A DNA stretch of 64,000 bases from Pseudomonas tensinigenes. Its GTDB lineage: Bacteria > Pseudomonadota > Gammaproteobacteria > Pseudomonadales > Pseudomonadaceae. Positions 42,924 through 51,575 of this stretch are shown one piece after another. The notes beneath the pieces are model-generated. The model was not told where the DNA came from. It did no database searches and saw nothing but the letters and a program-made list of their open reading frames with translations. The stretch lies in contig NZ_CP077089.1 in assembly GCF_014268445.2 (NCBI RefSeq), forward strand, positions 1,853,501-1,917,500. The letters are read 5' to 3'. Position 1 is the stretch's first letter, and each line of letters opens with the position of its first letter. A program made the translations under genes and the position numbers.

Positions 42924-44426
42924 TCAGGCGGCCTGGCGCAGTTCAGGTTTTTCCACGATTTGGCTGCGGGCATCCTTCGGGCCGAACACTTCGCGCGGTT
43001 CCGGGAACAGGCTCAGCAGCGTCAGGTACACCACCGAGGCCAGGCCCAATGTCACCGGCAAACTGATGTCGATGCCTCCGGCCATTTCACCCAGCGGGCC
43101 AACGAACTGCCCCGGCAGATTGACGAAGCACAAGCCGACCGCCGCGCTTGGGATCCACGCACCCAGACCGCGCCAGTTCCAGCCGTGGCTGAACCAGTAG
43201 CGACCGCCCTGTTCGCCGCGGGTGAACACTTGCAGGTCATCCGGGCAGTAGAAGCCGCGACGCACCAGCAAGCCGATGATCATGATCACCATCCACGGCG
43301 TGGTGCAGGTGATGATCAGCACGGCGAAGGTCGACACGCTTTGCACCAGGTTCGCCGCAAAGCGCCCGATGAAGATGAAGGCAATCGACAGCACGCCGAT
43401 CAGCAGCGTCGCTTTCACTCGCGAGAGAACACGCGGGAACACGCTGGACATGTCCAGCCCGGTGCCATACAGCGAGGTGGTGCCGGTGGACATGCCGCCG
43501 ATCACCGCAATCAGGCACACTGGCAGGAAGAACCAGCTCGGCGACACCGCCAGCAAACCGCCGACATAGTTGTTCGCCGCGATATAGTCCGGTGCCTTGA
43601 TCGCGACGATGGTCGCGGTGCTCAGGCCGAACAGGAACGGGATGAACGTGGCGATCTGCGACAGCACCACCGCCGCCATGATCCGTTGTTTCGATGTGTC
43701 ACGCGGGATGTAGCGCGACCAGTCGCCGAGGAACGCGCCGAAGGAAATCGGGTTGCTCATCGCCACCAGCGCAGCGCCGATGAACGCCGCCCAGAAACCC
43801 GGCTGACCGAGGCTGACGGTGCCGGCGTAATGCGCGTCGAAAGGACCGGCGAAGGCGAAGAGGCCCAGCAGGAATAACAGGCTGGCGCTCCACACCGCGA
43901 TCTTGTTCACCCACAGCAAAAAGCGGAAGCCGTAGATGCACACGGTCAGCACCAGAATCGCGAACAGGCCGTAGGCCAGGCCCAAAGTCAGGTCGGTTTC
44001 CGGCAGACCGATCAGGCGTTTCGCACCACCGATCAGCGCATCCCCCGAACTCCACACCGAGAGCGAGAAAAACGCGATAGCGGTCAACAGCGACAGGAAC
44101 GAACCGACGATCCGCCCGTGCACGCCGAAATGTGCACCGGACGACACGGCATTGTTGGTGCCGTTGAGCGGGCCGAACAGGCCCATCGGTGCGAGGATCA
44201 GCGAGCCGAGCAGCACGCCCAGCACAATCGCCCAGACGCCGGCCTGAAAAGACAGACCGAACAGCACCGGGAAACTGCCGAGCACGGCGGTGGCAAAGGT
44301 ATTCGAACCACCGAAGATCATCCGGAACAAATCCGTCGGGCCTGCGCTGCGTTCGTGGTCCGGGATCTGTTCGACCCCGTGGGTTTCAATCTGCGTAAGG
44401 CTTTGGTCGTTGTTGTTGTTATTCAT
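42924..44426 (-). CDS. NCS1-family cytosine/purine-type permease
   Basis: 500 residues, twelve membrane segments. NCS1 motifs: NTFATAVLGSFPVLFGLSFQ in helix 1 and GPLNGTNNAVSSGAHFGVHG, the family signature region. A short Asn-rich N-terminus (MNNNNNDQS) is unusual. The pairing with gbuA and the same order as PA1419 suggest transport of guanidinobutyrate-related or purine-derived compounds. ATG 44426. Confidence 0.9.
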   Translation of the reverse strand: MNNNNNDQSLTQIETHGVEQIPDHERSAGPTDLFRMIFGGSNTFATAVLGSFPVLFGLSFQAGVWAIVLGVLLGSLILAPMGLFGPLNGTNNAVSSGAHFGVHGRIVGSFLSLLTAIAFFSLSVWSSGDALIGGAKRLIGLPETDLTLGLAYGLFAILVLTVCIYGFRFLLWVNKIAVWSASLLFLLGLFAFAGPFDAHYAGTVSLGQPGFWAAFIGAALVAMSNPISFGAFLGDWSRYIPRDTSKQRIMAAVVLSQIATFIPFLFGLSTATIVAIKAPDYIAANNYVGGLLAVSPSWFFLPVCLIAVIGGMSTGTTSLYGTGLDMSSVFPRVLSRVKATLLIGVLSIAFIFIGRFAANLVQSVSTFAVLIITCTTPWMVIMIIGLLVRRGFYCPDDLQVFTRGEQGGRYWFSHGWNWRGLGAWIPSAAVGLCFVNLPGQFVGPLGEMAGGIDISLPVTLGLASVVYLTLLSLFPEPREVFGPKDARSQIVEKPELRQAA

Positions 44427-44482
44427 GATCTGCTCCGATCATAAAGGCGCGCCTCATCGTGCGTGAGGTGTCACCTGTTTGG

Positions 44483-44905
44483 CTAAGGGGATGGCAGCCC
44501 TTCCGGCATTGCGGACAAATGTTCGTGGCAGGCCAGCCAATGGCCTTGTTGTTCTAGGCTCGACGTTTGTTTCTTGAAAACAATCGTCTCGCGCTCCTGG
44601 CTGAAGTGTTGCTCCCCTTGCATGCGCAGCTCGGTGGCCACGTCATGGATGAAAATCGCCACGTCACCTTGCAGGCTGACGAAGGCGTTGCTTGAGGTGC
44701 ACGCCAGCACCTCGAAGCCATCCTCGGCGCGCCAGTTGTCCCACAAGGCCTGATAGGCATCGCGCGACAGCAGCGGCTGTTCGAGGGTGTAAAACACGAA
44801 ACTCGCATCGGCGCTGAACGCGCCGAAATAAGCTTCGCGATCGTTACGGGCGAAGGCGGACACCAGGTCGGCGGCCGCTTGCAAAACCTGATCACGTGCG
44901 TTCAT
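44483..44905 (-). CDS. NTF2/SnoaL-like protein (nuclear transport factor 2 fold)
   Basis: 140 residues in a single DUF4440/SnoaL-type cone fold: DQVLQAAADLVSAFARNDRE at the start, SADASFVFYTLEQPL, and the paired strands DVAIFIHDVATELRMQGEQH and HWLACHEHLSAMPE. Starts at ATG 44905 with GAGGGTCGG upstream. It lies 10 bases after the gbuA stop, in the gbu operon, where P. aeruginosa has PA1420. It may modify or bind a pathway intermediate; nothing more can be said. Confidence 0.84.
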   Translation of the reverse strand: MNARDQVLQAAADLVSAFARNDREAYFGAFSADASFVFYTLEQPLLSRDAYQALWDNWRAEDGFEVLACTSSNAFVSLQGDVAIFIHDVATELRMQGEQHFSQERETIVFKKQTSSLEQQGHWLACHEHLSAMPEGLPSP

Positions 44906-44915
44906 GACCCGACCC

Positions 44916-45866
44916 TCAGCGATGGACCACGCCAGGCAGTACGCAGAGCATTTCGTACAGCAGGTTGGCGGCCAGCAGCGAGGTGTTGCCGGTGGTGTCA
45001 TAAGCGGGCGAGACTTCTACCAGATCGCAACCGATCAGGTCGAGGCCTTGGCAGCCGCGAACGATTTCAATCGCCTGAATGGTCGTCAGACCACCGATTT
45101 CCGGGGTGCCGGTGCCCGGTGCCCAGGCCGGGTCGATGCCGTCGATGTCGAAGCTGAGGTACACCGGACCACCGCCGACTTTCTCGCGCACTTCGGCCAT
45201 CAGTGGCGCCAGCGACTTGTGCCAGCACTCTTCGGCTTGAACCACGCGGAAGCCTTGATCGCGGCTCCAGTTGAAGTCATCAGCGGTGTAACCCTGGGCG
45301 CGTAAACCAATTTGCACCACGCGATCGCAGTCCAGCAGACCTTCTTCAACGGCGCGACGGAAGGTGGTGCCGTGGGCGATCTTCTCGCCAAACATGTGAT
45401 CGTTGACGTCAGCGTGGGCATCGATGTGCACCAGACCGACCTTGCCGTGCTTTTTATGAATCGCCCGCAGGATCGGCAGGGTGATGGTGTGGTCGCCACC
45501 CAGGGTCATCGGGATCACGTTGTGCTCGAGGATGTTGTCGTAGGCTTCTTCGATGATGCGCACGGCGTCGAGCAGGTTGAAGGTGTTGATCGCCACGTCA
45601 CCGATGTCGGCCACCGACAGCGAGTCGAACGGCGCCGCGCCGGTCGCCATGTTGTACGGGCGGATCATCACTGATTCGGTGCGGATGTCGCGTGGCCCGA
45701 AGCGGGTACCGGGGCGCAGCGAAGTACCGATGTCCAGTGGCACGCCTACGAAAGCAGCGTCCAGGCCGGCAGCGGTCGGTACATGGGGGAGTCGGAGCAT
45801 GGTGGCGATGCCGCCGAAGCGCGGCATTTCGTTGCCGCCCAGTGGTTGGTGAAGAATCTTGTCCAC
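44916..45866 (-). CDS. gbuA: Guanidinobutyrase
   Basis: 316-residue ureohydrolase that hydrolyses 4-guanidinobutyrate to 4-aminobutyrate and urea in arginine catabolism. Binuclear manganese ligands are all present: H126 (GGDHTITLP), D149, H151 and D153 (HIDAHADVND), D240 and D242 (SFDIDGIDP). Sequence and order follow P. aeruginosa GbuA (PA1421) closely, including the start MDKxLHQPLGGNEMPRFGGI. It is the promoter-proximal gene of a four-gene minus-strand unit. ATG 45866. Confidence 0.96.
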   Translation of the reverse strand: MDKILHQPLGGNEMPRFGGIATMLRLPHVPTAAGLDAAFVGVPLDIGTSLRPGTRFGPRDIRTESVMIRPYNMATGAAPFDSLSVADIGDVAINTFNLLDAVRIIEEAYDNILEHNVIPMTLGGDHTITLPILRAIHKKHGKVGLVHIDAHADVNDHMFGEKIAHGTTFRRAVEEGLLDCDRVVQIGLRAQGYTADDFNWSRDQGFRVVQAEECWHKSLAPLMAEVREKVGGGPVYLSFDIDGIDPAWAPGTGTPEIGGLTTIQAIEIVRGCQGLDLIGCDLVEVSPAYDTTGNTSLLAANLLYEMLCVLPGVVHR

Positions 45867-45989
45867 GGGTAAGGCCTCATCGTCTTTGTTTTATTTATGT
45901 CGGCGCACCGTTGAGCACAGGTTCGGACGCCGCTGTGGGGCCGATGATGCGAAATGTAGTGCGGGGAAAGAATCGCTACGGGCAAAAAC

Positions 45990-46013
45990 TTAGTTCAGAT
46001 TTTTCTAAACTAA
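45990..46013. promoter_or_regulatory. Candidate GbuR operator
   Basis: TTAGTT-N12-AACTAA, a perfect outer inverted repeat with A+T-rich centre, lies about 125 bases upstream of gbuA and 250 bases upstream of the divergent gbuR. A LysR regulator such as GbuR would be expected to bind such a T-N-A site. It sits in an A+T-rich pocket of an otherwise G+C-rich spacer. Confidence 0.6.
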
Positions 46014-46074
46014 TGGTGGTGGGCGGATTAGACTTTGCGCTCTTGGGATTCTTGCCTGGCTGAACATTGCCGCC

Positions 46075-46221
46075 CCTCACCCCAGCCCTCTCCCAGAGGG
46101 AGAGGGGGCCGATCTCCATGGCTTTTGAATCCTGAGTTCGACTCGATATCACAGGTCGATGCGCATCCTGAGAGCACCGCGGTCGGCTCCCTCTCCCTCC
46201 GGGAGAGGGCTGGGGTGAGGG
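46075..46221. repeat. Long inverted-repeat element, CCTCACCCCAGCCCTCTCCC family
   Basis: CCTCACCCCAGCCCTCTCCC and GGGAGAGGGCTGGGGTGAGG are perfect inverted outer arms; GAGGGAGAGGG and CCCTCTCCCTC are inner arms. Related to the element at 8911-9085. It stands between the operator and gbuR, in its leader. Confidence 0.88.
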
Positions 46222-46263
46222 AAGGTTCTATCAGGCAACACATCTCTAAAGCCCGGAGCAGAC

Positions 46264-47157
46264 ATGGCCAACGCTTTACCCGACCTGAAACTATTACGCA
46301 TCTTCGTCAGCGTCGTGCGTCATCAGGGTTTCGCCAACGCACAGCAGGAACTCAACCTGTCGACCTCGGCGATCAGCACCTACATGAGCCAGCTCGAAGC
46401 CGCGCTCGGCCTGGTGCTGTGCCATCGCGGGCGTGGCGGGTTCAGCCTGACCAGCAAGGGCGAGCTGTTCCATCAGGAAACCCTGCGCCTGCTCGCCGAG
46501 CTCGAAGGTTTCGAGCAATACGCTGCAGCGCTCAAGGGCGAACTGCGCGGTACGCTCAACCTCGGGGTGATCGACTCCACCGTCAGCGACAAGGCTTTGC
46601 CATTCGCCGAAGCCATCGGCGCCTACAGCCAGGAACACCCGGCAGTGCATTTGCACCTGTCGGTGATGAGCCCCTACGAATTGCAACTCGGCGTGCAGGA
46701 CAACCGTCTCGATCTGGCCATTGGTGCGTTCTCCACGCGCATGAGCGGTCTGATCTACATGCCGCTGTACCGCGAACAACACTGGTTGTATTGCAGTAGC
46801 CGGCATCCGTTGTTCAACGAGCGGCGCATACCCGAGCAAGTCATCACCCAGCAACGCATGGTCGGGCGTGGGTACTGGAGTCAGGCGGAACTCGCCCGCC
46901 ACGGCTTCAAACACAGCGCGGCGACGGTGGAAAGTATGGAAGCGCAGCTGATTCTGGTGCTGTCCGGTGCCTACATCGGTTACTTGCCGGAGCACTATGC
47001 TCAGGCGTGGGCCGATAAGGGTGATTTGCGCGTGTTGCTGCCGGCGACCTTCGGTTATCAGGCACCGTTTTCGATGATCATGCGCCGGGGCCGCAGCCGC
47101 GAGCCGCTGATCCAGACCTTCCGCGATTTGCTCAAAGCACAGCTCAATCAGGCTTAG
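46264..47157 (+). CDS. gbuR: LysR-family regulator of guanidinobutyrate use
   Basis: 297 residues, winged helix near residues 6-64 (LKLLRIFVSVVRHQGFANA, STSAISTYMSQLEAALG), effector domain after residue 90. Divergent from gbuA as in P. aeruginosa (PA1422), where GbuR activates gbuA in response to 4-guanidinobutyrate. ATG 46264 has GGAGCAG-type site (GCCCGGAGCAGAC). It is followed 18 bases later by the tapT gene with its own GGGAAAAG ribosome site, so readthrough is possible. Confidence 0.9.
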   Translation: MANALPDLKLLRIFVSVVRHQGFANAQQELNLSTSAISTYMSQLEAALGLVLCHRGRGGFSLTSKGELFHQETLRLLAELEGFEQYAAALKGELRGTLNLGVIDSTVSDKALPFAEAIGAYSQEHPAVHLHLSVMSPYELQLGVQDNRLDLAIGAFSTRMSGLIYMPLYREQHWLYCSSRHPLFNERRIPEQVITQQRMVGRGYWSQAELARHGFKHSAATVESMEAQLILVLSGAYIGYLPEHYAQAWADKGDLRVLLPATFGYQAPFSMIMRRGRSREPLIQTFRDLLKAQLNQA

Positions 47158-47175
47158 CTTGTAGGGAAAAGAAGT

Positions 47176-47772
47176 ATGTCCAGACCTCAATGCCCGCGCT
47201 GCCTGCGCCCACAAACCCATTGCCTGTGCCCGCTGATCCCGAGCCTCGACAGCCGCACGCGAGTGTTGCTGTTGCAGCATCCGAGTGAGGTCAATCATGC
47301 GTTGAATACCGCGCGGTTGGCGGCTCTGGGGTTAAGCAATGCCGAGTTGATTGTCGGTGAGGTATTCGAGGATTTGTCGGCGCTGTTGAACCGTCCGGGG
47401 TATCGGGCGCGGTTGTTGTTTCCCGCCGATGATGCGCAGCCGATACAGGCTTACGGCGAGTCCGATGAACCACTGTTACTGGTCGTTCCGGATGGCACTT
47501 GGCGCAAGGCGCGCAAGATGTTGCACCTTAATCCGCTGCTGGCGGCGCTGCCACGAGTGACGCTGGCCGAGGGCGGGGTGTCGCGGTATCGCTTGCGCAA
47601 GGCACCGGGGCCGGGGGCGTTGTCGACGATCGAGGCGATTGTGCAGGCGTTGCAGACGCTGGAGGCGCCGGCGTCATTTGAACCGTTGCTCAAGCCGTTC
47701 GAGGCGTTGATCGAGGGGCAGATTGCGGCGATGGGGGAGGAGACGTTTCAGCGTAATCATGGCGACAAATGA
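47176..47772 (+). CDS. tapT: tRNA-uridine aminocarboxypropyltransferase (DTW domain)
   Basis: 198 residues. An N-terminal zinc site CPRCLRPQTHCLC (C6, C9, C16, C18) and the DTW-domain sequence LVVPDGTWRKARKML identify the TapT/YfiP family. TapT adds an aminocarboxypropyl group from S-adenosylmethionine to uridine 47 of some tRNAs. KAPGPGALSTIEAI follows. No defect seen. A palindromic repeat follows the stop directly. Confidence 0.9.
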   Translation: MSRPQCPRCLRPQTHCLCPLIPSLDSRTRVLLLQHPSEVNHALNTARLAALGLSNAELIVGEVFEDLSALLNRPGYRARLLFPADDAQPIQAYGESDEPLLLVVPDGTWRKARKMLHLNPLLAALPRVTLAEGGVSRYRLRKAPGPGALSTIEAIVQALQTLEAPASFEPLLKPFEALIEGQIAAMGEETFQRNHGDK

Positions 47773-47882
47773 TCGTTCCCACGCGCAGCAAAGGAATGCA
47801 TCCAGTGACGCTCTGCGTCACAGTCGCAAAGGGACGCGGAGCGTCCCGGGCGGCATTCCCACGCGGAGCGTGGGAATGATCA
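47771..47882. repeat. GATCGTTCCCACGC-type palindromic element
   Basis: GATCGTTCCCACGC and GCGTGGGAATGATC outer arms and an inner GACGCTCTGCGTC and GACGCGGAGCGTC stem. The left outer arm has a substitution (GCAGCAAAG for the symmetric CTxGCGTG). It overlaps the tapT stop and sits by the HlyD stop. Confidence 0.82.
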
Positions 47883-47886
47883 TTGA

Positions 47887-49248
47887 CTAGCGCTCGCGCA
47901 TCGCCTCGGTCCGCGCTTTCAGCACGGGTTTGAGCAGATAATCCAAGACGCTTTTCTCCCCGGTAATAATGTCCACCGTCGCCACCATCCCCGGAATGAT
48001 CAGCAACGGTTTCACATCCCCGCCCAAATGGTTTTTATCGGTTCGCACCTGAATCAGATAGAAACTGTTGCCCTTGTCATCGGTAATCGTATCGGCACCA
48101 ATCAGCTCCAGTTTGGCACTCAGTCCACCGTAGATCGTGTAGTCGTAGGCACTGAACTTGACCATGGCTTTCTGGCCCGGATGCAGGAACGCCACATCCT
48201 GCGGCCGCACTTTGGCCTCAATCAGCAGGTTGTCTTCCAACGGCACGATTTCAACCATGTCGCTGCCCGGTTGCACCACGCCGCCGATGGTGTTGACCTT
48301 CAATTGCTTGATCACCCCGTGCACCGGTGAGGTCACGGTGGTGCGGGTGACGCGGTCGTCGATGGCGATGCTGGTCGCGGTGATTTTCGACAGATCGGTG
48401 CGTTTCTCATTCAGCTCTTTGGCGGCCTCGGAGCGGAAGGTTTGCTCGGACTCGTCGATCTTGCTGCGGATCTCGGCAATCGCCGATTCGGCGCGGGGGA
48501 TAGCCAGCGTCGTGGCGTTCAATGAACCGCGGATTTCCACTGCGCTGCGCTTGAGGCGGAGGATTTCCACGGGTGACACCGCACCGGTTTTCACCAGCGG
48601 TTCGGACATGTTCATCTCTTGCTGCAGCAGCGCCAGACTCGAGCTGAACTGACCTTGCTTGGAGCGAAACTCGGCGAGTTCCTGAGTCTTCTGCCGCAGT
48701 TGTTCGCTGAGCGTGCGCTGCTCGCTGGCCAGCCGGCGCTGACGTTGTTCGTACAGCGAACGCTCGTCTTCGGCGACTTGCGGCGCCTTGGCGATGACTT
48801 CATCGGAGAGCTTGAACGGCCGGCCCTCGGCCTCCGCTGACAGCCTTTCGACCTGCGCCGTCAACGCATAACGATCCGCCTCGCTTTCGCCCTTGTTCGA
48901 GCGAAATCGCGTGTCATCCAGGCGCAGCAGGGTGTCGCCCTTGTTCACCATCTGCCCTTCACGAAAGAAAATTTCGGTGACGATGCCGCCCTCAAGGTTC
49001 TGGATCACCTGAATCTTGCTCGAAGGAATTGCCTTGCCTTCGCCCATGGTCACTTCTTCGAGCACGGCGAACTTGGCCCAGACCACCGCGCTGATCAGCA
49101 GCGCCGCCGCCAGCCACACGGTGATCCGCGACCAGCGCGGCGAATCCTGCAAGGAAGCGCCGGCAGTTTCCGGCATGAATTCGGCTTCGGCGCTTTTGCC
49201 GAAACTGTCGAAGTAGCCGCGCTCTTTGCTATCGGAGGAAGCAGACAT
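47887..49248 (-). CDS. HlyD-family type I secretion adaptor (LapC-like)
   Basis: 453-residue membrane-fusion protein linking the ABC transporter to TolC. A cytoplasmic start, one membrane helix (about residues 42-64, ITVWLAAALLISAVVWAKF), then a lipoyl half, a long coiled-coil hairpin (about 120-260, Glu/Gln/Arg-rich), the second lipoyl half, and the beta-barrel end with the HlyD signature (LLIIPGMVATVDIITGEKS). ATG 49248 follows AGGAG. The ABC gene stops ten bases upstream of its start, so they are one operon. Confidence 0.93.
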   Translation of the reverse strand: MSASSDSKERGYFDSFGKSAEAEFMPETAGASLQDSPRWSRITVWLAAALLISAVVWAKFAVLEEVTMGEGKAIPSSKIQVIQNLEGGIVTEIFFREGQMVNKGDTLLRLDDTRFRSNKGESEADRYALTAQVERLSAEAEGRPFKLSDEVIAKAPQVAEDERSLYEQRQRRLASEQRTLSEQLRQKTQELAEFRSKQGQFSSSLALLQQEMNMSEPLVKTGAVSPVEILRLKRSAVEIRGSLNATTLAIPRAESAIAEIRSKIDESEQTFRSEAAKELNEKRTDLSKITATSIAIDDRVTRTTVTSPVHGVIKQLKVNTIGGVVQPGSDMVEIVPLEDNLLIEAKVRPQDVAFLHPGQKAMVKFSAYDYTIYGGLSAKLELIGADTITDDKGNSFYLIQVRTDKNHLGGDVKPLLIIPGMVATVDIITGEKSVLDYLLKPVLKARTEAMRER

Positions 49249-49258
49249 TGGGTAACTC

Positions 49259-51418
49259 CTAGACCGCTGCCGAGCCGACACGGCCCTTGCGCAGTGCATC
49301 GATGACCGCTTCTTTCGGACCGTCGGCGACGACCCGGCCGTTGTCCAGCACCAGCAACCGGTCCACCAGGCTCAGCATCGAGGTGCGGTGGGTGACCAGC
49401 AGCAGTGTCTTGCCTTGCACCCAGCCGTGCAGCTTCTGCCGCAGCAAGTCTTCACTGCTGTTGTCCATGGCACTGGTCGGTTCGTCGAGCAGCATGATCG
49501 GTGGATCGAGCAACAACGATCGCGCCAGCAACACGGCTTGGCGTTGACCGCCAGAAAGCAATTGCCCACGTTCACCCACCGGTCGATCAAAACCTTGCGG
49601 ATGCTGACGAGCGAGTTCGGTAACGCCGGTCAGTTCGGCCACTTCGAGCATGCGTGAATCGCTGATGTAACGCGCGCCGAGGGTGAGGTTGTCGCGCAAA
49701 CTGCCGGCCAGCAACGGCAGATCGTGGGCGACGTAACCGATCTGTTGGCGCAGGTCGGCGACGTCGAGTTGTCTCAGGTCGAGGCCGTCGAGCAGTAGCT
49801 GGCCTTCCTCAGGTTCGTAAAAGCCCATGACCAATCGCGCCAGGGTACTTTTGCCCGAACCGCTGCGGCCGATGATGCCGACCCGCTCACCGGGTTTCAG
49901 GCTGAAACTGACATTGCTCAGCGCCGGGGCATTCTGGCCGTTGTAATGAAAGGTCACGCCGCTGACGTCCAGCGCACCTTGCAGTTGCGTGCGTTCCAGC
50001 GGCCGCTGTTTGCCGTCGCGTTCCTGCGGCAGGGCCATCAGCGCGTCGGTGCTCTTCATGGTCAGTTGCGCTTGCTGATAGCGGGTGATCAGCCCGGCAA
50101 TCTGTCCCAGCGGCGCAAGCACGCGGCTGCCGAGCATGTAACTGGCGACCAGCGCACCGACGCTGAGGTTACCGGCGATGATGCTGTAGACCCCGGCGAC
50201 AATCGTCGCCATCCCCGAGAACTGTTGAATGAACAACGTGCCGTTGGTGGCCAGCGCCGACAGATTGCGCGCGTGGCTGTCGAGACGGGTGAGGGCGCCG
50301 TGGGTGCTTTCCCATTTGTGCTGGCGCTCGCTTTCGGCGCTGCAGGCCTTGAGGGTCTCCAGGCCACCGAGGGTTTCGATCAGCACGGCCTGACGTTCGG
50401 CGCCGAGGCTCAGGCTCTTTTGCACGGTGTCACGCAGACGTACCTGAATGATCATCGCGAAGATAATGGTGATCGGAAACGCCAGCAGCGGAATCACCAC
50501 CAGCCAACCGCCGAGCAGGCCGATCACCACCAGCATCAGCACCACGAAGGGCAGGTCGATCAGGCTGGTCAGCGTCACTGCCGTGAGAAATTCACGCAGG
50601 CCCTGGAAGTCATGAATGCTCTGGGCGAAACCGCCGATGGTCGCCGGCCGTGCCTTCATCGACATGCCGGTAATGCGCTCGAATAAAGTCGCGGAAAGGA
50701 TCACATCGGTTTTCTTGCCGGCAGTGTCGAGCAGGTGCGCACGCACCACCCGCAAGACCAGTTCGAAACCGGTGCCGATCAACAGTCCGATCGACAGCAC
50801 CCACAAGGTCGAGGTGGCCTGATTCGGCACCACGCGGTCGTAGGTCTGCATGACGAACAGCGGCACCATCAGGCCTAAAAGGTTGATCAGGAAACTGGCG
50901 AGAATCGCATCGCTATACAACCATTTCGACAGCTTCAGGGTGTCGCGAAACCACGCATGCACCCGTGGCACCAGCGGTGAACGGAGGTCTTCGAGTTCGT
51001 GGCGCGGACGGGCGAACAAGGCCTGGCCGCTGTAGTGCTCGCCGAGTTCTTCGCGGCTGATCCATTGCTCGCCGCCGTCGGCTTCGCTGGGCAGGATCAG
51101 CGCTTTGCCGTCGTCGCCGAAGCGCCGTAAAACAGCAGTGCGACCGTCGTTGAGCAGCAGCAGGATCGGCAGATTAAGCGGTGAGATGTCTTTCAGATCA
51201 CGCCGCAGAATCCGCGCCTGCAACCCGGCCCGGGCAGCGGCGCGGGGCAGCAGATCGAGGCTCAGGCGCTGTTTGTTCAGCGGCAGCCCGGCACTCAGGC
51301 TGGCGCGGCTGACCGTTGCGCCATGCAGTTTGCAGAGGATCAACAGACCGTCGAGTAACGGATCATCGAAGCTCAGCCGCGGATCGATCCCGGTATGGCC
51401 GGGTTCCATGCTGGTCAT
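49259..51418 (-). CDS. Type I secretion ABC transporter (LapB-like)
   Basis: 719 residues. A degenerate C39-like domain (about 20-140) lacking the catalytic Cys, as in RTX exporters. Then six membrane helices (about 155-440) and the ATPase domain: Walker A GRSGSGKST, signature LSGGQRQ, Walker B IMLLDEPTSAMD, and the histidine in LVTHRTSML. It powers export of the divergent RTX adhesin with the HlyD- and TolC-like partners. ATG 51418 is chosen because AGAGG lies eight bases before; the longer frame to 51532 runs through a palindromic repeat and is not conserved. Confidence 0.93.
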   Translation of the reverse strand: MTSMEPGHTGIDPRLSFDDPLLDGLLILCKLHGATVSRASLSAGLPLNKQRLSLDLLPRAAARAGLQARILRRDLKDISPLNLPILLLLNDGRTAVLRRFGDDGKALILPSEADGGEQWISREELGEHYSGQALFARPRHELEDLRSPLVPRVHAWFRDTLKLSKWLYSDAILASFLINLLGLMVPLFVMQTYDRVVPNQATSTLWVLSIGLLIGTGFELVLRVVRAHLLDTAGKKTDVILSATLFERITGMSMKARPATIGGFAQSIHDFQGLREFLTAVTLTSLIDLPFVVLMLVVIGLLGGWLVVIPLLAFPITIIFAMIIQVRLRDTVQKSLSLGAERQAVLIETLGGLETLKACSAESERQHKWESTHGALTRLDSHARNLSALATNGTLFIQQFSGMATIVAGVYSIIAGNLSVGALVASYMLGSRVLAPLGQIAGLITRYQQAQLTMKSTDALMALPQERDGKQRPLERTQLQGALDVSGVTFHYNGQNAPALSNVSFSLKPGERVGIIGRSGSGKSTLARLVMGFYEPEEGQLLLDGLDLRQLDVADLRQQIGYVAHDLPLLAGSLRDNLTLGARYISDSRMLEVAELTGVTELARQHPQGFDRPVGERGQLLSGGQRQAVLLARSLLLDPPIMLLDEPTSAMDNSSEDLLRQKLHGWVQGKTLLLVTHRTSMLSLVDRLLVLDNGRVVADGPKEAVIDALRKGRVGSAAV

Positions 51419-51459
51419 ATTGATCGCCTCTGTTGAACGGGCACGGGAATCCACACATT

Positions 51460-51565
51460 GATCGTTCCCACGCTCCGCGTGGGAATGCAGCCCGGGACGC
51501 TCCGCGTCCCAAAGCGGACGCAGAGCGTCCATTGAGGCATTCCCACGCAGAGCGTGGGAACGATC
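51460..51565. repeat. GATCGTTCCCACGC-type palindromic element
   Basis: Perfect outer arms GATCGTTCCCACGCTCCGCG and CGCAGAGCGTGGGAACGATC (one base different) and inner GGGACGCTCCGCGTCCC. It fills the 157-base space between the TolC and ABC genes, in the operon messenger. Confidence 0.88.
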
Positions 51566-51575
51566 AACAGGGGAC

